The notes under the pieces were generated by a model. That model was not told the origin of the DNA. It worked only from the letters and a program-made list of their open reading frames with translations, and did no database searches. Shown piece by piece: positions 22,401-34,186 of a stretch of 64,000 nt of DNA. The stretch is from Prinia subflava (Eukaryota > Chordata > Aves > Passeriformes > Cisticolidae). How positions within the stretch are numbered: position 1 is the first letter of the stretch; each line of letters begins with the position of its first letter. The position numbers were made by a program, and so were the translations under genes. The stretch is taken from assembly GCF_021018805.1 (NCBI RefSeq), contig NC_086253.1, forward strand, positions 35,217,583 through 35,281,582, read 5' to 3'.

Positions 22401-24596
22401 CTATTTCAAAACAAACATAGATGGGAATCTACATAAATAGGCCACCACACATTAGCATATTTAGAGTCAATAAGAGCAGGACAAACAGGTCAAAAAATTT
22501 AGAAATCATTCGATGACAGTATGATAATTTTCAGACTTAAAGGAAAAATATAATGAATTCTCTACTTTAGTAATGCTGGTGTTTGACATTGTCTTGGAAT
22601 GCCTGAAGGTATACACAGTTCGCTTAAATATTAGCAGAATTTGAACATACACAAGTAATTAAGATCATAAAACACCTATTAATTTTTAAAAAGCATGTTT
22701 TTCCTTTCTTTCTTACAGAATGTTAACTAGGACAACTTAAATTTACTGCATGGTACAGGCAGAACCATTACAATACCTATAGTTTGATTTCTTCAGTATT
22801 TTCCAAAATAAAATGTGCAAGTTTTTCAAACACTGTATAATTAAAACTAGGAAAGAATTTCTACAATTACAAAACCTGCTTCTGTACTTTACAGTTGCCA
22901 CAGAGTGTTCACAATAACTAGAAAGAAAGGCCAAGATTCAAGTTTAATCTTCTTCGTGGCAATAAGGAGATTGGGGCATCTCTCTGACCGTAACAGATGA
23001 AGCACTGACAGACAGAATGAACACACATAAAAAGTAAACCCATGGGCACTCAGGACAGCAGGAAGCAAGCATGTCTGACATGGCCAAAGAGACTACAAAT
23101 GGTTTGGGAGGCTGCCCTATGTACAGATTACTCCATGAATTCCTGTGTTCCAAGCATCCTTTCCTTGTCACTTATTAATCTGTCCTTTCCTTCAGATTGT
23201 GCATAAACTACTCAGAGGTCCTTCATATCTTTTTGCTGCCCCTGTTTTTAGTGTTTATGCCTCAAATCTCACTAAACCCCAGGCCTTCAGTATCTCATAC
23301 ACACAAATAAATTGCTTCACAATTATCTAAAACATTTAACATGCATCCACATTGGCATTTTAATTTTGATTGGGACTGTTTTTTTGAAGTTTGTCTCCTT
23401 GTCATAGTTAATTCTTACACTTTGCTTTCCTTGACAGAAAAGTCTTGGTGCATTCAAATCCTTTAGGATGAAATTGTGTGAAAGTGTGCTGGAGAAAAGC
23501 ACTAAACACATTCCAAATGCTACCAGGCTGGTCAGAAGTAAAACTTGACTTTAAGTGGTGTGGATGTCAGATTGAGCTGTCTAGCCAATCTTTCTATTCA
23601 GCCATTAACTTTCTGAAACCTAAGGGAACATAAAAATTTTAAGACATCTATTTCATTATGACATATTTTTGAGCAGGCTCAAAAATTACTAGATGGAATG
23701 GGAAGAGCATTCCCATTGGGAAGACGAAGGAAACCCTGTTTCTTTGAAAATTAGGCTAAAATTTCTGGGTTTACAGATTTTTTGAAGGGTTATAATAACA
23801 GATGCATTTGACGTTTTTGTGATAACTCAAAACTGATGAGCTCAGGCTACCCCTTTCCCTCCTGTTGATGGCTGCTTTCCCACTCCCCTGTAAACTGAGT
23901 TTACATGGTCATCAGCACCAGGTAATCAAGCGCAACTCCTTACGATGCCAGCTACTTCATTGTCATACGGTGTTTATCAAGCGTACGGGCCTGACCAATT
24001 ACCTTGGCTTGGATGGAATTCTGACCTTGACAAATGTCTTGCAGCAAGATTAGAATTCTAAGCAGTCTCTGAAACATCTAAATTCTTGAGCCATTGCGAT
24101 AAAGAGATAATGAAAAACCAAAACAACAGAATCAAAAAAAGCACCTGATTCATGCACTCAATTTAAATTAATTTTTAAGGGAAAATTAAATTACCTAGAC
24201 AATTTTAAAATAGATTTGGGATTCATTTTTAGCCAATCCCTTTTTATATTCAAATGTGCTTCCTATGCATTTAAGCAAGTTTTTGAAAACAAGAGAGGCG
24301 CAGCAAGACTTTGAACTTTTTAAGAGTGATTTAGAAGTCTGATAAAATGAATTATACTTAGAAAATTAATACTTGTCATTGATTATTTGAGCATAAACCC
24401 CGCAATTTGAATATCAAGAGTGAAACCATCTGAAATGTGTGAAGCCAGGAAAGCATTTTAAAAATGCCAAGAACAATTCAGCATTAAAGACAGACACAGC
24501 TTTCCCATGTTCTTTGTGAGCAGAGGTCTGTCAGTATATTCTAGAATACACAGAACTGGATAATGTAAAAGAAAGGTCAGATGATTGAACATGTAA
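16421..24596. other. Long AT-rich stretch, no gene confirmed
   Basis: About 8.2 kb without a recognised element. Open frames up to 112 codons (17230-17568) and 105 codons (21359-21676) have no identifiable family. 21359-21676 is slightly richer in G+C and could be an old unrecognised insertion or pseudogene. A possible minus-strand exon with consensus splice sites is at 20238-20305 (see findings). 23860-24060 is unusual for several CpG-containing words in an otherwise AT-rich setting. A 21-nt near-palindrome is at 22328-22348. Confidence 0.5.
22328..22348. repeat. Short near-perfect palindrome
   Basis: ATCTACCTTT (22328-22337) and AAAGGTAGAT (22339-22348) are exact complements with one central base. 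Probably chance or a small cruciform-forming site. Confidence 0.85.
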
Positions 24597-24858
24597 TCAC
24601 CAGAAAGGAGGGTGCAGAGGACAGTCTCTCCTCAGTGGTGCTCAGTGACAGGAGAAAAGAAAAAGGGCACAAACTGAAACACCAGGGAATCCCTCTGAAC
24701 AAGAGCAAACATTTCTGTGCTCTGAGGGTGATCAGGCTCAGGCTGCCCATAGTCTCCATCCTCAGACATATTCAAAAGTCATCTGGCCACAGCCCTGGGC
24801 AACCAGCTCTGTTGGATCAGAAGACCTCAAAAGGTCCCTCTCAACCTCAACCCATTCT
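24597..24858 (+). mobile_element. CR1 LINE, 3'-end fragment
   Basis: Plus-strand CR1 end. The order of blocks is 'AAGGAGGGTGCAGAGGA', 'CTCAGTGGTGCTCAGTGACAG', 'GGGCACAAACTGAAACACC', 'TCTCCATCCTCAGACATATT' and finally 'GGTCCCTCTCAACCTCAACCC' with a damaged terminal 'ATTCT'. This corresponds to the last part of ORF2 and the 3' UTR. The internal 125-codon frame (24581-24958) is a by-product of this and not a gene. Truncated at the 5' end. Confidence 0.85.
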
Positions 24859-25859
24859 CAGCAAGTATCTAAAACTGAGAAAGATGGTACCTAAAGGTAA
24901 CATACTTCTATGTGACTACAGCAAGTATTTGGCTAGAACCAGAAAGAACATCCAATGACATAAGGAGATATGCTGATTTAATTACTTTACTCAGTCCAAC
25001 TAAAAATACACTAGAACACTATTAAAATACTGTGAGTTATACCAAACTTCAGGAAATGAAGACCAAATATAAATATCCACTGATATTTAGAATAGATTTG
25101 TTCACACTAATACTTGAGGATGATAGATACTTATTTTAAAAATTTATGGCAACAGGTTATTAGCTGGCTAAGATTTGGATTACCTCATTATTATTATTTG
25201 CTGTTTATCCTTGGAGCTACAGGAATTTTCTATCTTAAAAATTACTTTTATACCAGAAGTTCATTAATCATTACCAAATAAAATGTAGCTCTGGAAAAAA
25301 AAAATCTTTACTGAATTGTAATTATTACAGGTAAAAATCTGCATAATTAAGCAAGTTTTAGGTATTCTTTTTAGGTAATCATATAGTTAATTTTTAACAT
25401 ATTCTGTATTTGCAACAGAACAGGTTTATAATCCAGTATATGTACATAATTTATAGATGCATTAATATGTCAACTAACTCAGGACTTTCATTTTCATGTT
25501 TCACATTTTTCGGGGTATTTATGATTGTCTCCTTGATGCTTTTGGATTACTATTTACACATTTCAGTGCACCAGAAAACTAATTTTTATTGGAAATACTA
25601 AATACAAAATACTAATTATATATATATATATGTCTATGTATATATATATTCTAAGAAACTAAACATTGGTTTAATATCCTGCAATGTTCACCATGAAGTA
25701 TTTTTATTTGATCCAAGAACAGAATACACACATTTAGTGTATTGCTAATATTTTCTGTTCCAAATGGCAGAGCATTATCTCTGAACAACTTTCATGGCAC
25801 TACAACAAAAATGGATTGTTAACTCTTGTATTTTATTATTATGTCAGTTAACAAAAACC

Positions 25860-25864
<5 letters not shown>

Positions 25865-25908
<44 letters not shown>
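25865..25908. repeat. (TA)22 microsatellite
   Basis: Twenty-two uninterrupted TA units followed by a short CA run. It is likely length-polymorphic. A frame reading repeated Ile-Tyr across it is an artefact of the repeat. Confidence 0.97.
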
Positions 25909-25913
<5 letters not shown>

Positions 25914-28469
25914 GTATGCTCCAAAAGTAGTATTGAGACATCTCAGTTACCTTTAAACTTTATTGAATTTAATTCTTGAAATTAATTCAGTTATTTTCTG
26001 GATATAACTCTCTGGGCTAACTAATGATGCGTTAGAAACACATTCTTTGAATAACAAAGAAGGGACTGAGTTGCATTCTGAATCTTCCAGAATAACTTCC
26101 AAGAGTAACTTCTACATGCTGAACCATGAAATACAAAATCCTACCAAGCATCTAAACCTTAGGGAGAGTGTACATCCTTCCTGAGAATGAGCAGGAAGGC
26201 TCTCCAGCTGCATGGTCAGTGGGGGTGGTTACTGCTAAGACCTCGTAACTCTTGGTCATTCCAAAACCAACCAACACTGCAAACTGCCATGTTCAGAGAG
26301 ACAAGGAATTGTGTTGCCAGCAAGGGCATAACCAGAACGTGAAAACTGTCAGCAAACTTCCCTTTGCCTACAAAAGAGGCACTGGAGTTTTGATGGTCAA
26401 CCACAGGAACGTTACTGTGCACTCCTCAAGGCTCCACATTACAGAATTATTAATTAAGTATATTCCAAGGGGAGTAACATCTGTTTCCATCTTAGCCAGA
26501 TGTGTTACTTACTGAATAGCTGGATGATGTGGCATTAGGTTATGTTAGCTTATACCTAGCTATATTTTGGTTGAAGATTACAGGTTCGTAGTGGTAGGAA
26601 ATACAAAAGTACCTTGTCCCAGTAAAATACACACAAAAACTGTATTTATACGAAAACTTACAAGTCTAAGAAAAACAAGAAGCCTATACACAATTTCTTT
26701 AGAGGCCAGATGAGAGCTAAAATCCCCTGATCAAGCGAGGTAAAGTGAAGATGCATGTAGGCCAGCCAGCATGTCTGAAAGATCTTCCAGTAGCTAATCT
26801 CCTAATTACTTACACCCAGTGAGGTCAACTATGGCTCTGCTTTTTAAGTAGCAGTGTCTAGACTTGAAATCTTATTTCTCATCCTGCCTTTGGAAAACAG
26901 GCAGACATCCAATTATACAAACTGCCTATGCACCTATAAATCACATGTAATTATAATGTGTTTTGCATGATTAAAATGGCATCCACAGAATAAAATGACT
27001 GGTTTTAAGGCACTAAAATTCTGCTCTTTTGCCTCTCAATTAACCCTAAATAATACAGATAAAAAGTTATGAATACCTCACATTTTATTTCTCTACTCTA
27101 TCAGCTTGTAAACAAGCATAACCAATGTTTACTTAAGATAATAGATAAATACGTAATAAGAAAAAAAATCTCTTTTTTTCATCTCAAAAGTTCAAAAGAA
27201 TGATGTTTTTTGCTCGAACATAGTATCGAAGACTGGGTCACCTCACATGAAAGTCACACAAACTCTCAGAAAAAAGGTGCTGGAGAATTTTTCTTTGATT
27301 ATTCAAATATCAAACATGCTCTCCAAGAAACTCGTTCAAAAGTAGAGTAACAGCACTGCACCTAAACTGTCATCATTTAATATGAAGTGACAAGAAAGTG
27401 ACAGATAATAAAGAACAGCCTGAAGATGGAATTGCTTGTCATTAAACCTTCATTTCCTCCTCAGGCACACTGAGATCACAAGACTCCATTGTGCTGGAAG
27501 AAGTTCCCTAAAGAGAGTTACCAAATTTTATTCACAGAATGAGACGTGATATATTTCAACTAGAAAATGGAGTTGGAGTAATCAGGTAACAGAAGCTCCC
27601 TTTAGAAGATGGGCAGGATTTAAGGAGGGCTCTGTTAATTTCTCAGGGAGAGTAATGCACGTTATTTTGTTTTCCCTTGTTGGCTGTATTGAGAATAATC
27701 ATGGATGGGCCACAGAAGCTGACTTATAAGTACCACGTCATCAGAAATAAAATATCAGTTATAGGAAAGTCTATAAATACTAACACTTAATTTTTGCTGC
27801 AGGTGATAGTTAATCATCAGATTAACATAAACGTAGAGATACAAAACTATCCTGACAATCCTGATTTTGAAATTAGAAATATCTGGGTTCCTTACAGTAA
27901 ACTAGAAGTTAGGACTGACTTTAACAACATCTTCCAGCTACCGTCTGTTCTACCAAACTAATTGGCATCATGACTGCAATGAGTCGTGTCCAAAACAAAT
28001 ACTTAACTTCACGTTGCTTGCAAAAATATGAAAATTCAAATATTTACATATAGGTACTTGTAAGGAAAGTTTTTGAAAAGAACAAGCTTATTTGTTTACA
28101 CCAATCACTTGATTTTTTTCTTTTCCTTTTTCCTGCTTAATTCTTGAGGCACTTCCAACTCTCTCCAAAGAGTAGACTCCTTGGTTTAACCCTGTCAGTT
28201 TGGAAAATATATAACAGCTCTTTGGGTCTTCAAGGTTTACTTTATAGAAGTAAAATGAAAAAAAATATTTTATGACATTTTGCTAACACTTGTACTCTGA
28301 TTCATTTACTATCTCATTCCCAAAGTCTTTGAAATCTCATTTTTAGTTATCGATTATTGGCAACATCTAAATTAAGACATCCAGAGCTTTATTTTTTTTT
28401 TTTTAAACTCTTCTTTCAAAGAAAATTTATTTTTAGGGAGAAACTAGAAAGTAACTATTTGAAGAGCTC

Positions 28470-28486
28470 AAAAAAAAAAAAAAAAA
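28470..28486. repeat. Poly-A run (17 A)
   Basis: Seventeen A residues followed by CCCC. No processed-gene copy or target duplication is recognised next to it. Confidence 0.9.
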
Positions 28487-31355
28487 CCCCGAAAACAACA
28501 AAACTTGAAATTTCATCACATGAAAAAATAAAAATGTATATCTGGTAAACACAATTCGATTTTAGTCTCATGATCTGCAAACAAACAAAAAAAACAACAA
28601 CTACAAACAAAAAGTCAACAACTACTATTATCACACATTTGGTCTTCTATACCAAAATATCCTACCTGATGGTTTATTTCTAAAAATTTGATTCCATACA
28701 CTGCATGGGGTTTTTGATGAATCTGAATCCTTAAGATATCAGGAAAATAAATGATAAAATCTATGTATTATTTGACTACATTTACTAATAGGGTTCATTT
28801 ATGTCAAAAAGGAATCACTATCAGTAGCTGAAAAACATCCTTTTTACCCAAAATTTTCTAAGGGCTTCAAGAACAGAAACTGGGTTTTCACATTTGTTCT
28901 GTTAACATTCAGTACAGTTCTGAGAGTGGGTGAGGCTGTGTTTGACTTATTTTGACAAAATATGAGGAAGAATAAATGTGAAATCTCTCCACTAAAGGAG
29001 TAGAAATTCATTTCATGTAAGTTAAAATTATATATAGCTTTTCCAATCTCCTACTTTCAAAAGTTGCATCTATGTAACCAGACCAATAATTAATGCTGAC
29101 AAATGAACATATAACACTTGTTATTATTAAAAAAACCTCACAATTAAATCTCAAGGCAAAAGAAACTTTTGAAAATACTGGAATAAGTGGTCTTTGAATA
29201 CAATTACTAAACCATTGAATCAATCACTGTCAGTAGGATCTCAGCTTGTCCTAACCCCTTATAAACATTCTAATCCTATCACTCTTCAGGTTATAACATT
29301 TCCAAACTATTAAGACAAAAATCTCCTGTTTTTAAGAGGTCCAATAGGACCTTGAAATACCTGTTATTTTTGATTTGATTCATATATCCTGTGTAATAAT
29401 ATATATCATATAAAAAGTAAATTTCATTCCAACAGCATTTATTCCCTAATAAAATCAAATGCTTGATCCATCTATATTAAATTCGACCATTTTTATAATC
29501 AGAAAGTACCACTTAGTTGCAAAAATCTAAAACTTAACCGTTATATTATTGCCTGAAAAGAACATGAAAAATGAACCATAGAAAATAGGCCCAGAGGGAA
29601 TCTTAGTAATTAATTTCGTCCATTCTCCTGACCAGACAAGAAGCAGAAAAGAAAGCTACGTTCTGGTAGGGCATCACTAGCCAAAGAATTTTGCAGTGCA
29701 ACTGCAGTGAATTTTTATATTTAAATAAATTTGGTAACTGTTCAAATATTCTGCATTTTTTTGACATTTTCTATTACAATTTAAAATATATAATATTTGG
29801 AGGCATTTTAACAGTTCGACACTTTTGATTCTTAAAGAAGAATAGCTTTAAATTAAATCCTTCAAAACTATGGAAAATATTGAAAATTCAAAATGCAGAA
29901 CAAAGAGCAGAAAAAAAAAAACTAAGAAACAATTGTCTAGAAATGGTAAATTTTGGCAGGGACTTCAAGAACAGTTTTTCCGAGTGTTATACTCAGGGGA
30001 AAACAATGACAGTGACATGTATTGGAATGTTTAAACACACCATTGTAGAGTAACAGAACTTATAAAAAAAATTGTGAGTGTGCTAAGGCAAATAGAGCAA
30101 GTACTTGTATTAATATCTCCCCTAATGAGCTGATGTGTGATATATTTTGTGTAGCTTTGTTATCTCACTGCTGTTCAAGAGACTAGTCCTACTGAATTTT
30201 AAGAAAAGTATATGCAATCAGGTAGATATAAAGCAGTTATATTTTCAAGTGAATGGGTCCTAATGAAATTAGAATTACATTTTAATTAGATTTGGTAAAA
30301 ATGCAGGAAAATCAAAAAGCAAACCAAAATAAATACAAGAAAAACATTATTTCATCAGTAATCTCATTATTGGCTGGAGATGTTACATTAATTTTGTATT
30401 TGTGTGTTTTTTCCCTTCTCAATTAAAAACATAACTGAAATGGTGTCTACATGCACATATCTTCATATCCACATATCATACCTCAGTGTATTTATACATA
30501 TAATACATGTGTGCCTGTGTTCATCCTTACTGAAGTCACCACAAAGTCATGTGAATATGATAATTATCCTTCTAGAGAGACATACAGGACTATGCCAAGC
30601 GATTGCTTAGGTCCTTTATTAAAAACCTTAGCATTAACATAAGATGACAGCTTACATCTTGCTGCTATAAACTGAAAAAATTGCTTGAAAAGATGGAAAG
30701 TGTCAGAGTTATCAAAGTAGCTTATAAAAACCAGCCATGATCCAAAAGAAAAATCAAAAATATTGATCGTTTCCACATATCTACATGTTTGTGGGACTGA
30801 AGCTAAATTTGATGAAGATGACAGGCATTTATGTAGAAAAAAGCAACCAAGAAGTTTTTATTTAATGTGAGATTTTGAATAATTAAGTTTCAAAATTTTT
30901 TGATTTTGTCTTCCAGAAATCAAAACAAATACAGATGTTTTTGTGGTACAATTATCCTTGGGGTTATTTGTCATGATAACAGTAATGCAACTCCCTACCT
31001 CAGTATTTTCTTGCATGATTGTGTTATTTCCTACTCAACATAAATGAATCTCAATACAGAGAAGTTAATTCTAAATCTATATTGACACACAAACATGCCT
31101 GTACATAGTATGAAATTTATCTTTATATTAGTGTTCAGCACAGAGCACACTAAAGAAAAAGCTTTACCCAGTTTAACATCTGTAAAATTCCATTGTCTTA
31201 ACAGCTTTTGTATGTTTGCTTACTCTATAAACTTCAAGTTATTCTCTATTATGGTCCTGCACCTTTTACTCAATGTAGGTACCCAACTCAACCAAAAAAA
31301 AGTTCACTCTCAAGGTCAATTTTGAAAAAGTTAGTCCTTTTAGCTGCCTTTCCCT

Positions 31356-31505
31356 CCCATCATGGTTTAACCCCAGCCAGCACCCGAGTACCCCACAGCC
31401 ACTCACTCACCCCCAGCAGCGGGATCGGGGAGGGAATCAGAGGGTACAAGCCAGAAAACCTGGGCTGACATAAAGACAACTTAATAGGAAAAGCAGGAAA
31501 AGGTG
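31356..31505 (-). mobile_element. Truncated LTR end of an endogenous retrovirus
   Basis: The plus strand reads 'ATGGTTTAACCCCAGCCAGC', 'CCACAGCCACTCACTCACCC', 'GCGGGATCGGGGAGGGAATC' and then 'AAAGACAACTTAATAGGAAAAGC'. This is the reverse complement of the 3' end of the same LTR family as at 1-201 and 222-1438. Similarity is lost after about 31505, so only about 150 bp of a minus-strand LTR remain. The patch stands out as GC-rich in AT-rich surroundings. Confidence 0.8.
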
Positions 31506-33010
31506 CTCCTGATTAAAGACCGATCAAATCCTCTCAGAATGAGAGGAAAACCTGTTTTCTTTAGTCAATTACTATAGAAATATATCTGCTAAAAATGAAA
31601 TGGCTATCAGCAAGCTCAGGTAAAACACTCACTCCAGACTCTTGTGAATCTAAAACTGTTTTTCCTTAGGGAGGTTAGACAATCTCTTTCATGTTGCAAC
31701 AAGTAGAAAAACACTAATTTATTCCTTTCAGAAACTAAAGTCTTATTTTTTTATTTTAATCCAAGATATATTTTCAGTCCTTCTTGTCTATTTCTCAAAT
31801 TAATTTCAAAAAGCTAAAACATTGTATTTATTAAATGTAGCTTGGTCTGGTGTGCTGCTGATAAGGGGGGGGGAATGCGACATATTCTGGGCTACTGTGC
31901 AAGCATTTCCAGTGGAGGAAGAATAAAGGAAACCTATTGCTGGTTTATCATGCAAATATAATGATAAAATGCAATTGTGAGGTGAAAAACTTGATTAAAG
32001 TTCACTAGAAAATTAAGGTAGGTAATAAAACTCAGTTACTAGTGATGTGTGCATATAAAACTATGAAAATGGATATATAGAAATACATGTAAAAGGATGC
32101 AAAATATATACATCTATATATTTCATTCTATTTGAAGATAGTTTTAGAGAACTAATATTTACATTTGCTTTGCTACTACCAATTTACTAGACATTAAATA
32201 CATACTCGCTATTACAGCCTTCCTACTCCATTTTTTTTCATCTTTTCATTTCCTAATTTCCATTCTTTTCAGGTGAAAATCGCTTCAGTAAAACAGATAA
32301 TTGCTTCTGCTTTGCAGTGTCAAACAGTTTGCCTCAGGTTATGGCTGTGTCTAAAATCAAGACGGGAAAGAAAGTTCTCATTATCTTTCTCCTTTCCCAG
32401 CAACCTTTCATCTCATCCTCTTCACTGGTGTCCAAAGTCACACTCTTCCTATTGTTTATTCTTTTCTACTGTTTCATTGCTTTTAGTTACAATTTTAGTT
32501 CTTCTCTTCCCCACAATTCTTCACCTTCAGTCTCAGTTAGGAATGTCAACATTTTACAATGTTTAAAGAGGAAACCTAGATTATGTGCAAACCATTTGCT
32601 CAGTGCCCAGCATTTCCAGTACCAGTCATAAATCTTTATGTCTTTCTACTTAATTTTTATGCTAAAAATTCTTCTACATCTTGAAACAGAAAAACAAAAG
32701 ACTCCTTTGAGACTGCTTATATATACACTCTATTTTTGAAACCTTGAAAAGTCTTAAGATAAAACTGTCACTCATTTCCATATGCATATTTTCCATAGCC
32801 TTGCCTTAACTGTCATCTCTTGGCAATGAAGTTCTAAAACTTCCTCGCTGTTAAGAAGACAAAGTAGAGACTGACAAATATGAGGCAATGATAACATGCA
32901 GTGACTCCTGCTGCTGGGATATCAAATTTTAAAAGCATCAGAGAAGTAACCAATCATTATGAGTCTCCTTCCACTGTTACCATGAAATTATGCTTGTATG
33001 TTGGAAGGAC
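31506..33010. other. AT-rich non-coding stretch
   Basis: Nothing recognised except a run of nine G at 31865-31873. Overlapping open frames at 32273-32631 (97 and 104 codons, two frames of the same strand) look like chance in a pyrimidine-rich region. Confidence 0.55.
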
Positions 33011-33163
33011 TGAGGAACAGTTGTCAGTTTTCTCTTCAAGGAAAACTGGAGTGCTGATAATGCCAAGGTTGTAGGTTCAATTTCTGTATGGGTCATTCAC
33101 TTAAAGTTGGAGTAGATGATCCTTGTGGGTCCCTCCCAACTCAGAATATTCTGTGGTTCCAGC
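33011..33163 (+). mobile_element. tRNA-Ile-derived SINE with CR1 tail (TguSINE1-like)
   Basis: The head reads 'GTGCTGATAATGCCAAGGTT' (33051-33070), followed by a polymerase III B-box-like GGTTCAATTTC (33074-33084) and 'TGTATGGGTCATTCACTTAA'. This resembles the anticodon-to-T-arm half of tRNA-Ile and the following acceptor part. The element continues directly into 'GATGATCCTTGTGGGTCCC' and 'AACTCAGAATATTCTGTGGTT', which is a CR1 LINE 3' tail. A tRNA head fused to a CR1 tail is the structure of the passerine SINE known as TguSINE1, which moves with CR1 machinery. The A-box half (33011-33050) is damaged, so the exact start is uncertain. It is not a working tRNA gene. Confidence 0.75.
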
Positions 33164-34095
33164 GTGAATTTTAAGCCTCCCTTCAGCTGGACAGCATTGC
33201 CTGACTGGGATCTTTTGCACAAAATGTATTTTTTGCTTTTTTCAGTCTAATCTAAAAAAATAGGTTTTAAACCCCCCAACAAAGACATTATGTGTGAGCT
33301 TATCCATACGTAGATTTCTATTTTCTGTATTTGTGGAATTTAGCATTATTTAATAGAAACAAATTTATCTGATGTAACAGGTTGCCTAAATGCATGCTTT
33401 CCTTTTCCCAGATGAGCACTAACATTCTTTATTTTCCTACCACTTGTGAAGAATGACTTTTTGGTCCCGTCAGAGTGCTCTCTTACAAGTGAAATGGCAA
33501 ATATTTTTTGTAAAAGCTGGAGAGACCAAGCCTCAGGGAATGGGCACATAAGACTCTTGATTTCAGTTTCACAAATCCACAAGTATCTTGTTTGCAGAAA
33601 TTCAGTTAACCCAGAATATTATTTGTTTTAACAATACTGTCACTAGAATTAATCACAAATTTAATCACTGGATTACTTGAAATAGGTATTAATGAAATAT
33701 TATTATATCACAGGTTTATATTTTAATTTTGTACTCGCCTGGCACACTTAAACAGAAGAACACAGCTCATACAACTGTCATTCAATATCATTTAAAGATC
33801 TTATTCAATTCTAAAAAAGAAATAGCTGAAATAGTTGAACTAGCATCATAGCACTTCTTTATTACATTCTGCAAAGGGATTTCCTTGAGTAAAAGAGAAA
33901 CAACATCCAAGTGATTTAAATCCTTTTGCAATTAGTAAAGTCGTACATTCAGATAAATATAACTGATAAAAGCATTAGATTTAAAATTATACTTCTATTT
34001 GTAGATTACGACTCAGATTTAACTGATATATAAAGAAATAATGCCAGTGATATCTAATGTTAAGCTTAGTCAAAAATTATTCAAGTACTCGTACT

Positions 34096-34186
34096 AGAAG
34101 CAAATTGAAGTAGAGAAGTAGAAGTAGTAGAGAAGCAAATTGATTTTAAAATGCAATGACGTTGCAATTGCAATGGCAGTGCAATA
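34096..34186. repeat. Short direct repeats and TTGCAAT-type words
   Basis: AGAAGCAAATTGA occurs at 34096-34108 and 34131-34143, separated by GTAGAAGTAG-type repeats. It is followed by several GCAAT words (34152-34186), including a TTGCAATTGCAAT stretch that resembles C/EBP-type half sites. Probably slippage. Regulatory meaning is open. Confidence 0.7.

Larger units (their letters stand above)
24859..31355. other. AT-rich stretch with simple repeats, no gene
   Basis: No supported gene or transposon. Holds TA-rich repeats (25616-25650, 25865-25908) and a 17-A run (28470-28486). The frame at 26252-26515 (87 codons) lies in a slightly more GC-balanced patch (26167-26430) but has no recognised domain. 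The remainder looks like unique sequence. Confidence 0.55.

Noticed and set aside
24581..24958. 125-codon plus-strand frame as a protein gene
   Set aside because: It overlaps a CR1 3' end base for base. The frame is incidental.
25794..25979. Frame with repeated Ile-Tyr
   Set aside because: Translation of a (TA)n microsatellite.
33051..33090. A tRNA-Ile gene
   Set aside because: Only one half resembles tRNA, the A-box half is damaged and the sequence runs straight into a CR1 tail. It is a SINE.
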